Positions 18,942 to 26,205 of a stretch of 64,000 bases of DNA are shown one piece after another. Source of the stretch: SHVO01 sp050250575 (GTDB lineage Bacteria > Pseudomonadota > Alphaproteobacteria > Rhodospirillales > Rhodospirillaceae); NCBI GenBank assembly GCA_050250575.1, contig JBFWOJ010000009.1, forward strand, positions 1 to 64,000. The letters run 5' to 3'. Both the position numbers and the translations under genes were made by a program. Within the stretch, counting starts at the first letter, position 1; each line of letters starts with the position of its first letter. The notes under the pieces are model-generated. The model did not search any database, was not told the DNA's origin, and worked only from the letters and a program-made list of their open reading frames with translations.

Positions 18942-19808
18942 ATGGAAGACGGCGTACTGGTTTCCCCAACCGAGCTGGCGACCGCAATGAAGAGCCACCC
19001 TGTTGTCCTCATCGATACACGCGATCCCACTATTTATGGCGAAGCGCATATCCCTGGCGCCATCGACATGCGGGACATCTTCACTCACTTGGCAATGTCA
19101 ACGCCGGAAGGCATGGCAGCGCTCCGGGAGAAGTTTGCGGACGCTTTTGGCAAGGCAGGTCTGTCCGGCACCGAAACGGCGGTAATCTACGAGCAGTCCA
19201 TGAACACCGGCTTCGGGGAATCCTGCCGGGGCTATGTGCTGCTTCGCTATCTCGGGTACCCTCACATCAAAATCCTTCACGGCGGTTTCGCGGCCTGGGT
19301 TGCAGCAGCGCAGCCCAGCGCGACGGCGGTTCCTGCGCCCGCGCGCAAATCCTTTCCCGTGGACCCAGAAGGCGCACGCATACTCACGGATTTGGAAGGC
19401 ATGAAGCGCGCTGTGGCCGATCCGGCCATCGTGAAGTTGGACGTGCGCGATGTTGACGAGTGGATCGGCGAAAGCTCTTCGCCGTATGGAAAAGACTTTT
19501 GTCCTCGCAAGGGACGCATACCCGGGGCGGTGTGGCTGGAGTGGTATCGCATGATGAAGCCAACGCCATCGGGTCAGATGTTCAAGTCACGTGCAGAAAT
19601 CTTGGCCGAATGTGCGACCGTTGGCATCACTCCTGACACACCGGTTGTCATCTACTGCTTCAAAGGAGCTCGTGCCTCGAACACGTTCGTTGCGCTGGAG
19701 GAAGCTGGGATCAAGAACGTCTCGATCTACTTTGGTTCATGGAACGAGTGGTCACGCGATCCGTCTCTTCCGATAGAGGAAGGACTTCCGTATCGGCCAG
19801 CGGCCTAG
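18942..19808 (+). CDS. Sulfurtransferase with two rhodanese domains
   Basis: 288 residues, two tandem rhodanese domains of the thiosulfate/3-mercaptopyruvate sulfurtransferase type. The second domain carries the catalytic loop VVIYCFKGARAS (persulfide-forming Cys), followed by NTFVALEEAG. In the first domain the equivalent loop (VIYEQSMNTGFGES) lacks Cys, the usual inactive N-terminal domain. No signal peptide is present. A DUF2892 membrane protein and another small membrane protein follow, a combination also seen in YgaP-like sulfur-transfer systems. An AGGAG site precedes ATG 18942. Confidence 0.88.
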   Translation: MEDGVLVSPTELATAMKSHPVVLIDTRDPTIYGEAHIPGAIDMRDIFTHLAMSTPEGMAALREKFADAFGKAGLSGTETAVIYEQSMNTGFGESCRGYVLLRYLGYPHIKILHGGFAAWVAAAQPSATAVPAPARKSFPVDPEGARILTDLEGMKRAVADPAIVKLDVRDVDEWIGESSSPYGKDFCPRKGRIPGAVWLEWYRMMKPTPSGQMFKSRAEILAECATVGITPDTPVVIYCFKGARASNTFVALEEAGIKNVSIYFGSWNEWSRDPSLPIEEGLPYRPAA

Positions 19809-19847
19809 TTCAGTGAACCAGGCACAAATGCATAAGGAGATTTGGCA

Positions 19848-20063
19848 ATGACTAAGAATGTAGGCGCTTTGGACCGCGTACTCCGCCTTGTCCTCGGCGT
19901 GGTGTTGATCGCCTACGCCGTGCCGATCGGCTTTCCCAGCACCGGCTGGAACTGGGTGGGCTGGATTGGAATTGTTCCGTTGCTGACGGCGGTCGCGGGC
20001 ATATGCCCGCTTTACAGTGTGATTGGAGTTTCGACGTGTAGACGCCGAGGCGTATCAAGCTAA
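19848..20063 (+). CDS. DUF2892 (YgaP-type) membrane protein
   Basis: 71 residues with the DUF2892 pattern: KNVGALDRVLRLVLGVVLIA, a second membrane helix (WIGIVPLLTAVAGICPLYSV) and the conserved CPLY segment. In E. coli YgaP the same domain forms the membrane part of a rhodanese. Here the rhodanese is a separate gene directly upstream, so the two may work together in sulfane-sulfur handling at the membrane. ATG 19848 has AGGAG 8 nt upstream, preferred over the TTG two codons earlier. Confidence 0.82.
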   Translation: MTKNVGALDRVLRLVLGVVLIAYAVPIGFPSTGWNWVGWIGIVPLLTAVAGICPLYSVIGVSTCRRRGVSS

Positions 20064-20141
20064 GCGACATCAGAAGCAGCACGACCCCGCACCCGCCACC
20101 CCGGCTCTGTGCGAGCCACTAATTCAAGGATAGGAACTCAA

Positions 20142-20342
20142 GTGCTTGAAGCACACAGACGAAACCCGCTTCGGTCGTGGTATATCGGATTGATCTTGAT
20201 CATCCTGAGTGTCGGCGTCGTTGCTTGGCAAATGTATGCCACAGGCTGTTGCGCACCTCCCATCGCGATTGCCATCGTGCTTGTCGGGATCCCCGCAATT
20301 TACCTGGCCTTGATGTATCTGGCGCTGAAGAGCCAGCCTTGA
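20142..20342 (+). CDS. Small two-helix membrane protein
   Basis: 66 residues from GTG 20142, with AAGGATAGGA about 7 nt upstream. It has two membrane helices (SWYIGLILIILSVGVVAW and IAIAIVLVGIPAIYLALMYL) separated by a loop with an adjacent cysteine pair, GCCAPP. The CC motif, together with its position after the sulfurtransferase and DUF2892 genes, suggests a redox or sulfur-related role, but no family was recognised. Confidence 0.6.
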   Translation: MLEAHRRNPLRSWYIGLILIILSVGVVAWQMYATGCCAPPIAIAIVLVGIPAIYLALMYLALKSQP

Positions 20343-20493
20343 CACTCGCCGCCGCGACTTTCGGCAACGTGCTTGCCTCGCTTAAGCGCGAATGCTCGGC
20401 CTGCACACGCAACGTTGACGCACTCAGCCCTCCGCGTATGGCCGCGACGGACTGAGTACTAAGCGAAAGAAACGTCTAGAAACAGAGAGGGGA

Positions 20494-20856
20494 CTACTTC
20501 GGTCCAGGTCCAGGACCGCGCCCGGCACCCTGACCGGGTCCCGGGCCCCGTCCCATGCCTCGCATCGGAGGCGGATCAGGTAGCGTGAGGCCCCGTTGCT
20601 TTGCGCGCTCCACCATTTGTTTGTGATGCTCGGCCCGAATTTTGTCCCGTTCTTCGGCTGTCTTTGCCGAGCGCATCTCGGCGCGGTGTTCCGTGCGTTC
20701 TTGTTCCGTCATAAGCTGGCTTCCAAAAATCGGCTCGTCCACCGCCTCGGCAGCGGCTTGGGCGTGGACCGCAGATGACTGTGCAAGTCCTACGACGGCC
20801 AGGATCGCACCGAAACCGGCGGCAGCCAGAGAACGGCGGGACCATGAATGTGACAT
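20494..20856 (-). CDS. Exported protein with charged helix and Gly/Pro-rich tail
   Basis: 120 residues. The signal peptide starts SHSWSRRSLAAAGFGAILAV. The mature part has a charged helix (LMTEQERTEHRAEMRSAKTA, EERDKIRAEHHKQMVERAKQ) and a low-complexity tail of GPGPG repeats. Similar small periplasmic proteins with an EQER-EHR-EER-RAEHH pattern are common in proteobacteria and have no assigned function. ATG 20856 has AAGGGGG upstream and fixes the start; the longer open frame before it is not protein-like. Confidence 0.7.
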   Translation of the reverse strand: MSHSWSRRSLAAAGFGAILAVVGLAQSSAVHAQAAAEAVDEPIFGSQLMTEQERTEHRAEMRSAKTAEERDKIRAEHHKQMVERAKQRGLTLPDPPPMRGMGRGPGPGQGAGRGPGPGPK

Positions 20857-21010
20857 GCAGACCCCCTTTGCCAAAGCGACACTCTCGGGCGAAGGTCCTG
20901 CAAATGCATTGACGCCAATCAAGCTTGGAAGAGGCGAGCGGCCCCTGAAGTTGTCTTTTTTGTCTCGCACGCAGCTTCAAGACCAGTTGAATTTACGTGC
21001 TTTCGAGCGA

Positions 21011-21087
21011 TGGCGTTCCCGGCGGGATTTGAACCCACGACCCCCAGATTAGGAATCTGGTGCTCTATCCAGCTGAGCTACGGGAAC
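21011..21087 (-). tRNA. tRNA-Arg (anticodon CCT)
   Basis: On the minus strand the cloverleaf is complete: acceptor GTTCCCG with CGGGAAC, D arm TAGCTCAGCTGGATAGAGCA, anticodon stem CCAGA/TCTGG with loop TTCCTAA (anticodon CCT), T arm with GTTCAAATC, discriminator G and an encoded CCA at 21011-21013. It reads AGG codons. No duplicated 3' end was found nearby that would mark an integrated element. Confidence 0.96.
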
Positions 21088-21180
21088 GTCGTGCGCGAAA
21101 AAGCAAAACGGCGCGGCGTTATAACACGCCGCGCCGCTTCGCGCACACCCGTCCGCGGGTGGACTTTGTGAGGGCCGGGA

Positions 21181-21456
21181 CTAGTGGACCCGCGCCGGCT
21201 CCATATCGTGCTGGCGCACTGCGCCCCAGGCCTGGTCGAAGGTCGGTGCGGCGCCGATGGGATCGCCCGAAGCGCTGAAGATCGCCCAAACCCGTTCGTC
21301 GTTCACGACCGCCTGACGGATATAGGCGATCTCGTTGAGGCCGAGGCGTGCGAGGTCGATCGGCGTCGTGCCCGGACCTTCGGTCTCAGTGGTGTCGGTC
21401 GCGGCCGGGACAACGTCTTTGTCTTCGGCTTTCGCTTTGATGTCTTTCTCGAACAT
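21181..21456 (-). CDS. DUF1150 family protein
   Basis: A 91-residue protein of DUF1150, a small family confined to alphaproteobacteria. The conserved block LNEIAYIRQAVVNDERVWAI followed by FSASGDPIGAAPTFDQAW is typical. ATG 21456 is fixed by a strong GGAGG site 5-6 nt upstream; the longer frame would begin inside poor sequence. It lies just downstream of an Hsp20 gene on the same strand, the usual neighbourhood of this family, so heat-shock co-expression is plausible. Confidence 0.85.
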   Translation of the reverse strand: MFEKDIKAKAEDKDVVPAATDTTETEGPGTTPIDLARLGLNEIAYIRQAVVNDERVWAIFSASGDPIGAAPTFDQAWGAVRQHDMEPARVH

Positions 21457-21537
21457 ATGACCCTCCTTTCGAGCGATCATGAAAAGCGCATCCCTCCACG
21501 GCGATGCTACTGCTGACAAGGTAGAGTGCCAATGTGG

Positions 21538-22044
21538 CTATTTTCTGGTCTCGCCGCGTTCGGCGCGTGGCTGATTGTGCGCCTGGTTTTGCGGCTCGAC
21601 GTCGATGGTCTTGGGCGCTGTTTTCTTCTTGGTCGCGCTCTTGATTTCGACCTGTGTCACTTTGGGTTGCGGCACCGGTCTTTCAAGGTCCACATGCAAC
21701 AACCCGTTGACCATCTCCGCGCCGCGCACTTCGATGCCTTCGGCCAGCACGAAACTGCGCGTGAACTGGCGCGCGGCAATGCCGCGGTGCAGATAGATGC
21801 GGTTGCCCGTGTCCTCCTGTTGCTTGCCGCGCACGACCAGCTGGTTGTCCTCGACCGACACCGAAAGGTCTTCTTCGGCAAAGCCCGCGACAGCGAGCGT
21901 GATTCGCAAGCGGTGCTCGCCGGTCTGCTCGATATTGAACGGCGGATATCCTTCACCGGCGGTCTTCGCCACCCGGTCGAGCACCCGCTCGATGTGATCG
22001 AAGCCCAGAAGATGCGGTGAGGAGAAAAGATTGACCCTGGTCAT
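21538..22044 (-). CDS. Hsp20/alpha-crystallin small heat-shock protein
   Basis: A 168-residue IbpA-like chaperone holdase. The alpha-crystallin domain runs from PPFNIEQTGEHRLRITLAVA through DLSVSVEDNQLVVRGKQQ to NGLLHVDLERPVPQ. The N-terminal SPHLLGFDHIERVLDRVAKT is the class signature of the alphaproteobacterial group. The C-terminus is a longer lysine/glutamine-rich tail (KSATKKKTAPKTIDV). The 5' region was checked for a ROSE-type thermometer, and no classical U(U/C)GCU next to the Shine-Dalgarno was found. Confidence 0.9.
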   Translation of the reverse strand: MTRVNLFSSPHLLGFDHIERVLDRVAKTAGEGYPPFNIEQTGEHRLRITLAVAGFAEEDLSVSVEDNQLVVRGKQQEDTGNRIYLHRGIAARQFTRSFVLAEGIEVRGAEMVNGLLHVDLERPVPQPKVTQVEIKSATKKKTAPKTIDVEPQNQAHNQPRAERGETRK

Positions 22045-22154
22045 ATGAGCCCTGGCGGCACCCGTTCCCGCCGCCCACGATGGGCGCAGCGGCAGGACTT
22101 ATTTTGGGTGTTCGAGGGCCGGCGTCAAGGTCAATAAGCCTTTACGCGGAAATG

Positions 22155-23315
22155 CTATTTTGCCGGCTGTCTGACAAGGAGCACCAACACGAGCGCCGGC
22201 ACCGCCAAGGCGGCCGCGGCGAGATAGGGAAGTGCGCTTGCCGCCGCAAACAGCGTCCCGGCGAACGCTGGCCCTGCGACGCGCCCGAGCGCGGTCGCGC
22301 TCTGGTAGGCGCCCATCACCGCGCCGCGTTCGCCCGGCGCCGCCTCCTGCGAAACAAGGCTGGTGGCCGACGGGTTGAACAGCGCCGATGCGGCCGCGAG
22401 CACGGTACATGCGAGGATCAGCACGATCGGGTTTGGGCTGGCGGCGATCAGGCCATAGCCGAGAATGAAAAGGATGACCGATGCGACCGCGAGGCGCCGC
22501 TCGCCGACGCGCCGCGACAAAGCGCCGACGAACAGGCCTTGCACCAGCACGTTTACGGCTCCCATGAAACCGAAGATGAAGCCGATGTCGCGCGGACCGA
22601 AGGCGAAGAGCGCATTCACCGAAAGCGCAAATGTCGTTTCGAATTGGGCCCAACCGGTGATGACGAGAAATCCGGCGACGGCCAGCAGAAATAGCGCACG
22701 CCTGCTCCGGATGGCTGCAAGCTTGTCGCGCCACGTGGTGCCGCTGCTCAACCTTGTGCGCGCTTCGCGCGGCATGCTCTCTTTCAACAACAGCGCAACG
22801 CCGAGGGCGGCGGCGAGGCTCAAGACCATCGCCGCCAGCGCCGGAGAACGGTAATCGGCCGTCTGCACGCCCGCGCCGGCGAAAGCGCCCCCGATGGCCG
22901 GGCCGATGATGAAACCGAGACCAAACGCCGCTCCGAGAATGCCCATGCCTTTTGCGCGCGCGTCGGGGGCTGTGACGTCGGCAACATAGGCCTGGGCCGC
23001 GGCGATGTTGCCGGCCATAAAGCCGCCGATGACGCGGCTCGCAATCACGAGGGCGAGTGAATCGGCGAATGCCAGCACGAGGTACGAGGCCGCGAGTCCG
23101 ACGCAGGTGACGGCGAGGACGGGTTTTCGCCCGAGGCGATCGCTAAGGCGCCCCCACATCGGCGCGGCGATGAATTGGGCCAGGGAATAAAGGCCGAGCA
23201 CGAAGGTGATGACCTCCGGCCCTGCGCCTGTCCGCTGCACATAAAACGGCAGCAGCGGGATCAGAAGACCGAATCCGACAAGGTCCACAAAGACGACGAG
23301 AAAGAGAACGGGCAT
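22155..23315 (-). CDS. MFS transporter, TetA-like drug:proton antiporter family
   Basis: 386 residues with 12 predicted membrane helices. Motif A between helices 2 and 3 is clear (GRLSDRLGRKPVL), as is the opening LFLVVFVDLVGFGLLIPLLP. The layout and length match the TCR/Tet subfamily of multidrug and tetracycline exporters. No regulator is adjacent, so the substrate is open. It is divergent from the prolyl aminopeptidase gene. Confidence 0.87.
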   Translation of the reverse strand: MPVLFLVVFVDLVGFGLLIPLLPFYVQRTGAGPEVITFVLGLYSLAQFIAAPMWGRLSDRLGRKPVLAVTCVGLAASYLVLAFADSLALVIASRVIGGFMAGNIAAAQAYVADVTAPDARAKGMGILGAAFGLGFIIGPAIGGAFAGAGVQTADYRSPALAAMVLSLAAALGVALLLKESMPREARTRLSSGTTWRDKLAAIRSRRALFLLAVAGFLVITGWAQFETTFALSVNALFAFGPRDIGFIFGFMGAVNVLVQGLFVGALSRRVGERRLAVASVILFILGYGLIAASPNPIVLILACTVLAAASALFNPSATSLVSQEAAPGERGAVMGAYQSATALGRVAGPAFAGTLFAAASALPYLAAAALAVPALVLVLLVRQPAK

Positions 23316-23416
23316 ATGTCACGGGGGCGGGGCCGCGCGGCGAACGGCCCGATGGGAAAGCGCGCGGCACGATAAATTCCACTTCCTCAAAAGTCGATAT
23401 CGGCGGCTTACCAAGG

Positions 23417-23507
23417 TATAATCGCCTTCTCGCGCCGGGGTGCTTGCTCTTGCGCGCGAATCCGGTCGAAATGGTCAAAATGATCGAAAGGGCAGAGCCC
23501 TTTTTTT
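23417..23507 (+). promoter_or_regulatory. Leader with -10 box and intrinsic terminator ahead of pip
   Basis: A consensus TATAAT at 23417-23422 (weak -35) is followed about 65 nt later by an intrinsic terminator: AAAGGGC, loop AGA, GCCCTTT, then further T residues (23487-23507). The pip start codon lies less than 30 nt beyond. No plus-strand gene ends here, so the terminator either attenuates pip or ends a small RNA of roughly 70 nt. Confidence 0.45.
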
Positions 23508-23534
23508 ACGTGAAGGATCAGGCCCATCGCCGCC

Positions 23535-24572
23535 TTGGAAAATACCGGTTTCGAGCAGGTCGGACACCTTCGCCCCCTGGCGAAGGGCGACGAGCGCCCC
23601 CTGTTCCCGCCGATCGAGAATTCCGCCTCGGGCATGCTCGATGTCGGCGCCCCGCATCGGATCTATTGGGAGCAGTCGGGAAATCCAAAAGGCTTGCCGG
23701 TGATATTCGTCCATGGCGGGCCCGGTGCCGGAACCGCGCCGGCCTATCGTCGCTTTTTCGATCCGGCGCGTTATCGAATCATCCTTTTTGATCAGCGCGG
23801 CGCGGGCCGCTCGCTGCCGGAAGCCGAGCTCACCGATAACACCACGGCGCATCTTGTCGCCGACATGGAAGCCCTGCGCCGCCACCTCCGCGTGGAGCGT
23901 TGGGTGGTGTTCGGCGGCTCGTGGGGCTCGACGCTCGCGCTGGCCTACGGCCAGGCGCATCCGGAGCGCTGCATCGCCTTCGTGCTGCGCGGCATTTTCC
24001 TTTTCACCGATGACGAAGTGTCCTGGTTCGTCGGACATAGCCACGGCGCGACGGTGCCTGCCTCCACCGGCATGGGACGCTTCTTCCCCGAAGCGCACCG
24101 CGCTTTCCGCTCCTACATCCCGGCCGAGGAACAGAACGATCTCTTGATGGCCTACTATCGGCGTTTGATCGATCCGTCGCCGCTGGTGCACCGTCCCGCG
24201 GCGGCGGCTTGGTGCGCTTACGAAAATGCCTGCTCGCGGCTCATCCCGGCCGCCGGACGCGGCGGCGACAACGACCAGTATTATACCGGTGCCCTGGCCA
24301 TGGCCCGGATCGAGGCGCACTACATGGTCAACCACGGTTTTCTCGCGACCGACCAGCTCATCAACAATATGCATATCCTGGCGCGCCATCCGGCGGTCAT
24401 CGTCCAGGGCCGCTATGACATGGTCTGCCCGATCGCCGCGGCCGACCGCCTGGCGCGGGCTTGGCCGGGAGCGCAGTACCGGATCGTCCCGGACGCGGGA
24501 CATTCATCCATGGAGCCGGGTATCCGTGCCGCGCTCGTGAAGGCCACCGAGGACTTCAAGCACCTCTGTTGA
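23535..24572 (+). CDS. pip: Prolyl aminopeptidase
   Basis: A 345-residue alpha/beta hydrolase of peptidase family S33 that removes N-terminal proline. Diagnostic blocks are PPIENSASGMLDVG, the oxyanion motif FVHGGPGAGTAP, DQRGAGRS, the nucleophile elbow GGSWGSTLALAY, and late acid and histidine segments (GRYDMVCP, PDAGHSS). Relatives usually begin shortly before FPPIE. No ATG is available there, so TTG 23535 is taken, with an internal ATG at 23634 too late. A terminator-like hairpin sits just upstream. Confidence 0.9.
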   Translation: MENTGFEQVGHLRPLAKGDERPLFPPIENSASGMLDVGAPHRIYWEQSGNPKGLPVIFVHGGPGAGTAPAYRRFFDPARYRIILFDQRGAGRSLPEAELTDNTTAHLVADMEALRRHLRVERWVVFGGSWGSTLALAYGQAHPERCIAFVLRGIFLFTDDEVSWFVGHSHGATVPASTGMGRFFPEAHRAFRSYIPAEEQNDLLMAYYRRLIDPSPLVHRPAAAAWCAYENACSRLIPAAGRGGDNDQYYTGALAMARIEAHYMVNHGFLATDQLINNMHILARHPAVIVQGRYDMVCPIAAADRLARAWPGAQYRIVPDAGHSSMEPGIRAALVKATEDFKHLC

Positions 24573-24770
24573 GGCGGCATACCCGCTTTTTTCGCGCCAT
24601 CCTGTGGATAAGACCGCCCGACCTGTCAGAACAGACAGGCCGTTTTGGCCGCGACCTGTCAAAGGTAGCAGGTCCTGGCGCCGGGCCCCTCTGTCAGAAA
24701 AAGGGTGTGCCGCATTCCGGAGCGACGGGCGGCGGCATAACTGCTGACAAGTTCCATTACCCTACTTCCC

Positions 24771-24797
24771 ACCCCGCCTCGTGCGGGGTGTTTTTTT
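24771..24797 (+). terminator. Intrinsic terminator
   Basis: ACCCCGC, loop CTCGT, GCGGGGT, followed by seven T residues: a classic Rho-independent terminator on the plus strand. It lies 200 bp after pip, so it ends the pip transcript or a small RNA from the intervening stretch, and insulates the RND operon. Confidence 0.85.
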
Positions 24798-24914
24798 GCG
24801 TCTGGGGGGGGCCGTTTTTCCCGGCCCGGGGCGCAGGAGAAGCCCGATCTCGCAGATCTGTCACTGGGCCGTGCGCAAAAGCCGCCCTATCCTCAAAAAA
24901 CTGAACTTTACCCG

Positions 24915-24957
24915 GATGTTACCAATGGTTACATCCGCTGCCATGGTTTCGTTATAA
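24915..24957 (+). promoter_or_regulatory. Candidate RND-operon promoter overlapped by a palindrome
   Basis: A 21-bp near-palindrome (24915-24935) has arms GATGT-ACCA and TGGT-ACATC with one mismatch per side. It overlaps a -35-like TTACAT (24929-24934), which is spaced 17 nt from a -10-like TTATAA (24952-24957). The shape fits a TetR/AcrR-type repressor site controlling the efflux genes that follow. The repressor gene is not in the window. Confidence 0.5.
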
Positions 24958-25049
24958 GCCTCTGCTATATACCTCCACAGCGATAACCCGGGCCGCGGGC
25001 CCTCTATGGGTCGCGCGTGCGTTGCCACGTTTATACGGGTTTTACCTAC

Positions 25050-26177
25050 ATGCGTTTGCCTCACATTCCTCGTCATCTGCTCGTTCTCGGGCTCATCGTC
25101 GTTGTGGCGCTGGGCGGTTGGGTTGTGTTCATGCGTGATTCCGCTCCCGACGGTGGCCGCGGTCCGGGCGGCCGGGGTCAGTTCATGGGCCCGCGTCCGG
25201 TCAACGTCGTCGCGGTGACACGCGAAGTCTTCGCCGACCGCATCGAAGCCCTCGGCACGGTTCAGGCGCAAGAGTCCGTGAACGTCACGGCGAAGGTGCA
25301 AGGGATCATCCGCTCGATTTATTTCGACGACGGCGAAACCGTCACGAAGGGCCAGGAGATCGCGGCGATCGACGCCGGCGAGCAGACGGCGCAGCTCAAT
25401 GTTGAGCTCGCCAATCTCGAGCAGCAGCGCAAGGAACTCGAGCGCACCGCGCAGCTGGCGAAGGAAAATCATATTTCCCAGGCGCGCGTGGACGAGCAGA
25501 CCGCCGCCCTCAAGAAGGCCGAAGCCAATGTCTCGGCCGCGCGCGTCCGCGCCGGCGATCGCCTGATCGTCGCCCCGTTTGCCGGCGTCGTCGGCACCAG
25601 GCGCATCAGCGTCGGCGCGCTCGTGAGCCCCGGGACCGTGGTCACGACACTCGATGATATCTCCAAGGTGAAGCTCGATTTCGCCGTGCCGGAAACCTTT
25701 CTCGCCTCGCTTAAACCCAGCTTGCCGATCGAAGCCACCGCCTCGGCCTACAACGGCGAGGTCTTCAAGGGCACCGTCATCGCCGTCGATAGCCGCATCG
25801 ATCCGACCACCCGCTCGGTCAACGTGCGCGCCGAGATCGACAACGCCGACCTGCGCCTTCGCCCCGGCATGCTGATGGTCGTCGATCTGATCAAGGACCA
25901 GAGTGAATCTCTGATGGTTCCGGAAGCCGCGCTCGATCCGGCGAATGACAAGCAATACGTGGTGGTCGTCACGCCGGACAACGTCGCTCACCGGGTCGAA
26001 GTAAAGATCGGCCGGCGCCGCACCGGTTTCGTCGAGGTTCTCGACGGAGTGCATGAAGGCGACCTCGTCGTCCGCGAAGGGCTCCAGGATCTGCAGGACG
26101 GCGCGAAGGTTGAGATCGTTAACAAGACCGAGCTGACGCAGCCTTCGCACGCCTCGCGCGTCGTCCGGCCGAGCTAA
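25050..26177 (+). CDS. RND efflux system periplasmic adaptor (membrane fusion protein)
   Basis: 375 residues, HlyD/AcrA family. After an N-terminal membrane anchor (HLLVLGLIVVVALGGWVVF) come the lipoyl halves (ESVNVTAKVQGIIRS; VAPFAGVVGTRRISVG) either side of a helical hairpin (LNVELANLEQQRKELERTAQ), then beta-barrel and membrane-proximal domains. It links the inner-membrane RND pump to an outer-membrane channel that is not encoded here. ATG 25050 starts just before the anchor; the GTG at 25017 adds an implausible leader. The pump gene follows 28 bp later. Confidence 0.88.
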   Translation: MRLPHIPRHLLVLGLIVVVALGGWVVFMRDSAPDGGRGPGGRGQFMGPRPVNVVAVTREVFADRIEALGTVQAQESVNVTAKVQGIIRSIYFDDGETVTKGQEIAAIDAGEQTAQLNVELANLEQQRKELERTAQLAKENHISQARVDEQTAALKKAEANVSAARVRAGDRLIVAPFAGVVGTRRISVGALVSPGTVVTTLDDISKVKLDFAVPETFLASLKPSLPIEATASAYNGEVFKGTVIAVDSRIDPTTRSVNVRAEIDNADLRLRPGMLMVVDLIKDQSESLMVPEAALDPANDKQYVVVVTPDNVAHRVEVKIGRRRTGFVEVLDGVHEGDLVVREGLQDLQDGAKVEIVNKTELTQPSHASRVVRPS

Positions 26178-26205
26178 CCCGCCTTAAAGGGCGCAAGGAC
26201 CAACC

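Larger units (their letters stand above)
24573..25049. other. Gene-free interval: direct repeats, terminator and RND promoter
   Basis: Contains CCTGTC-N6-GACAGG at 24622-24639 and a further CGACCTGTCA copy near 24652, then the terminator at 24771 and the promoter/palindrome at 24915, both listed separately. No protein-like frame was seen. The repeated CTGTCAG-type words do not match a known element. Confidence 0.45.

Noticed and set aside
21011..21087. tRNA-Arg as the attachment site of an integrated element
   Set aside because: No second copy of its 3' end and no integrase gene were found in the window.
22045..22154. ROSE-type RNA thermometer upstream of hsp20
   Set aside because: The leader can fold, but the U(U/C)GCU segment opposite the Shine-Dalgarno expected of ROSE elements is not present.
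23408..23635. A 75-codon minus-strand frame ahead of pip
   Set aside because: Crosses the terminator hairpin and the pip coding region; pip motifs are clear on the other strand.
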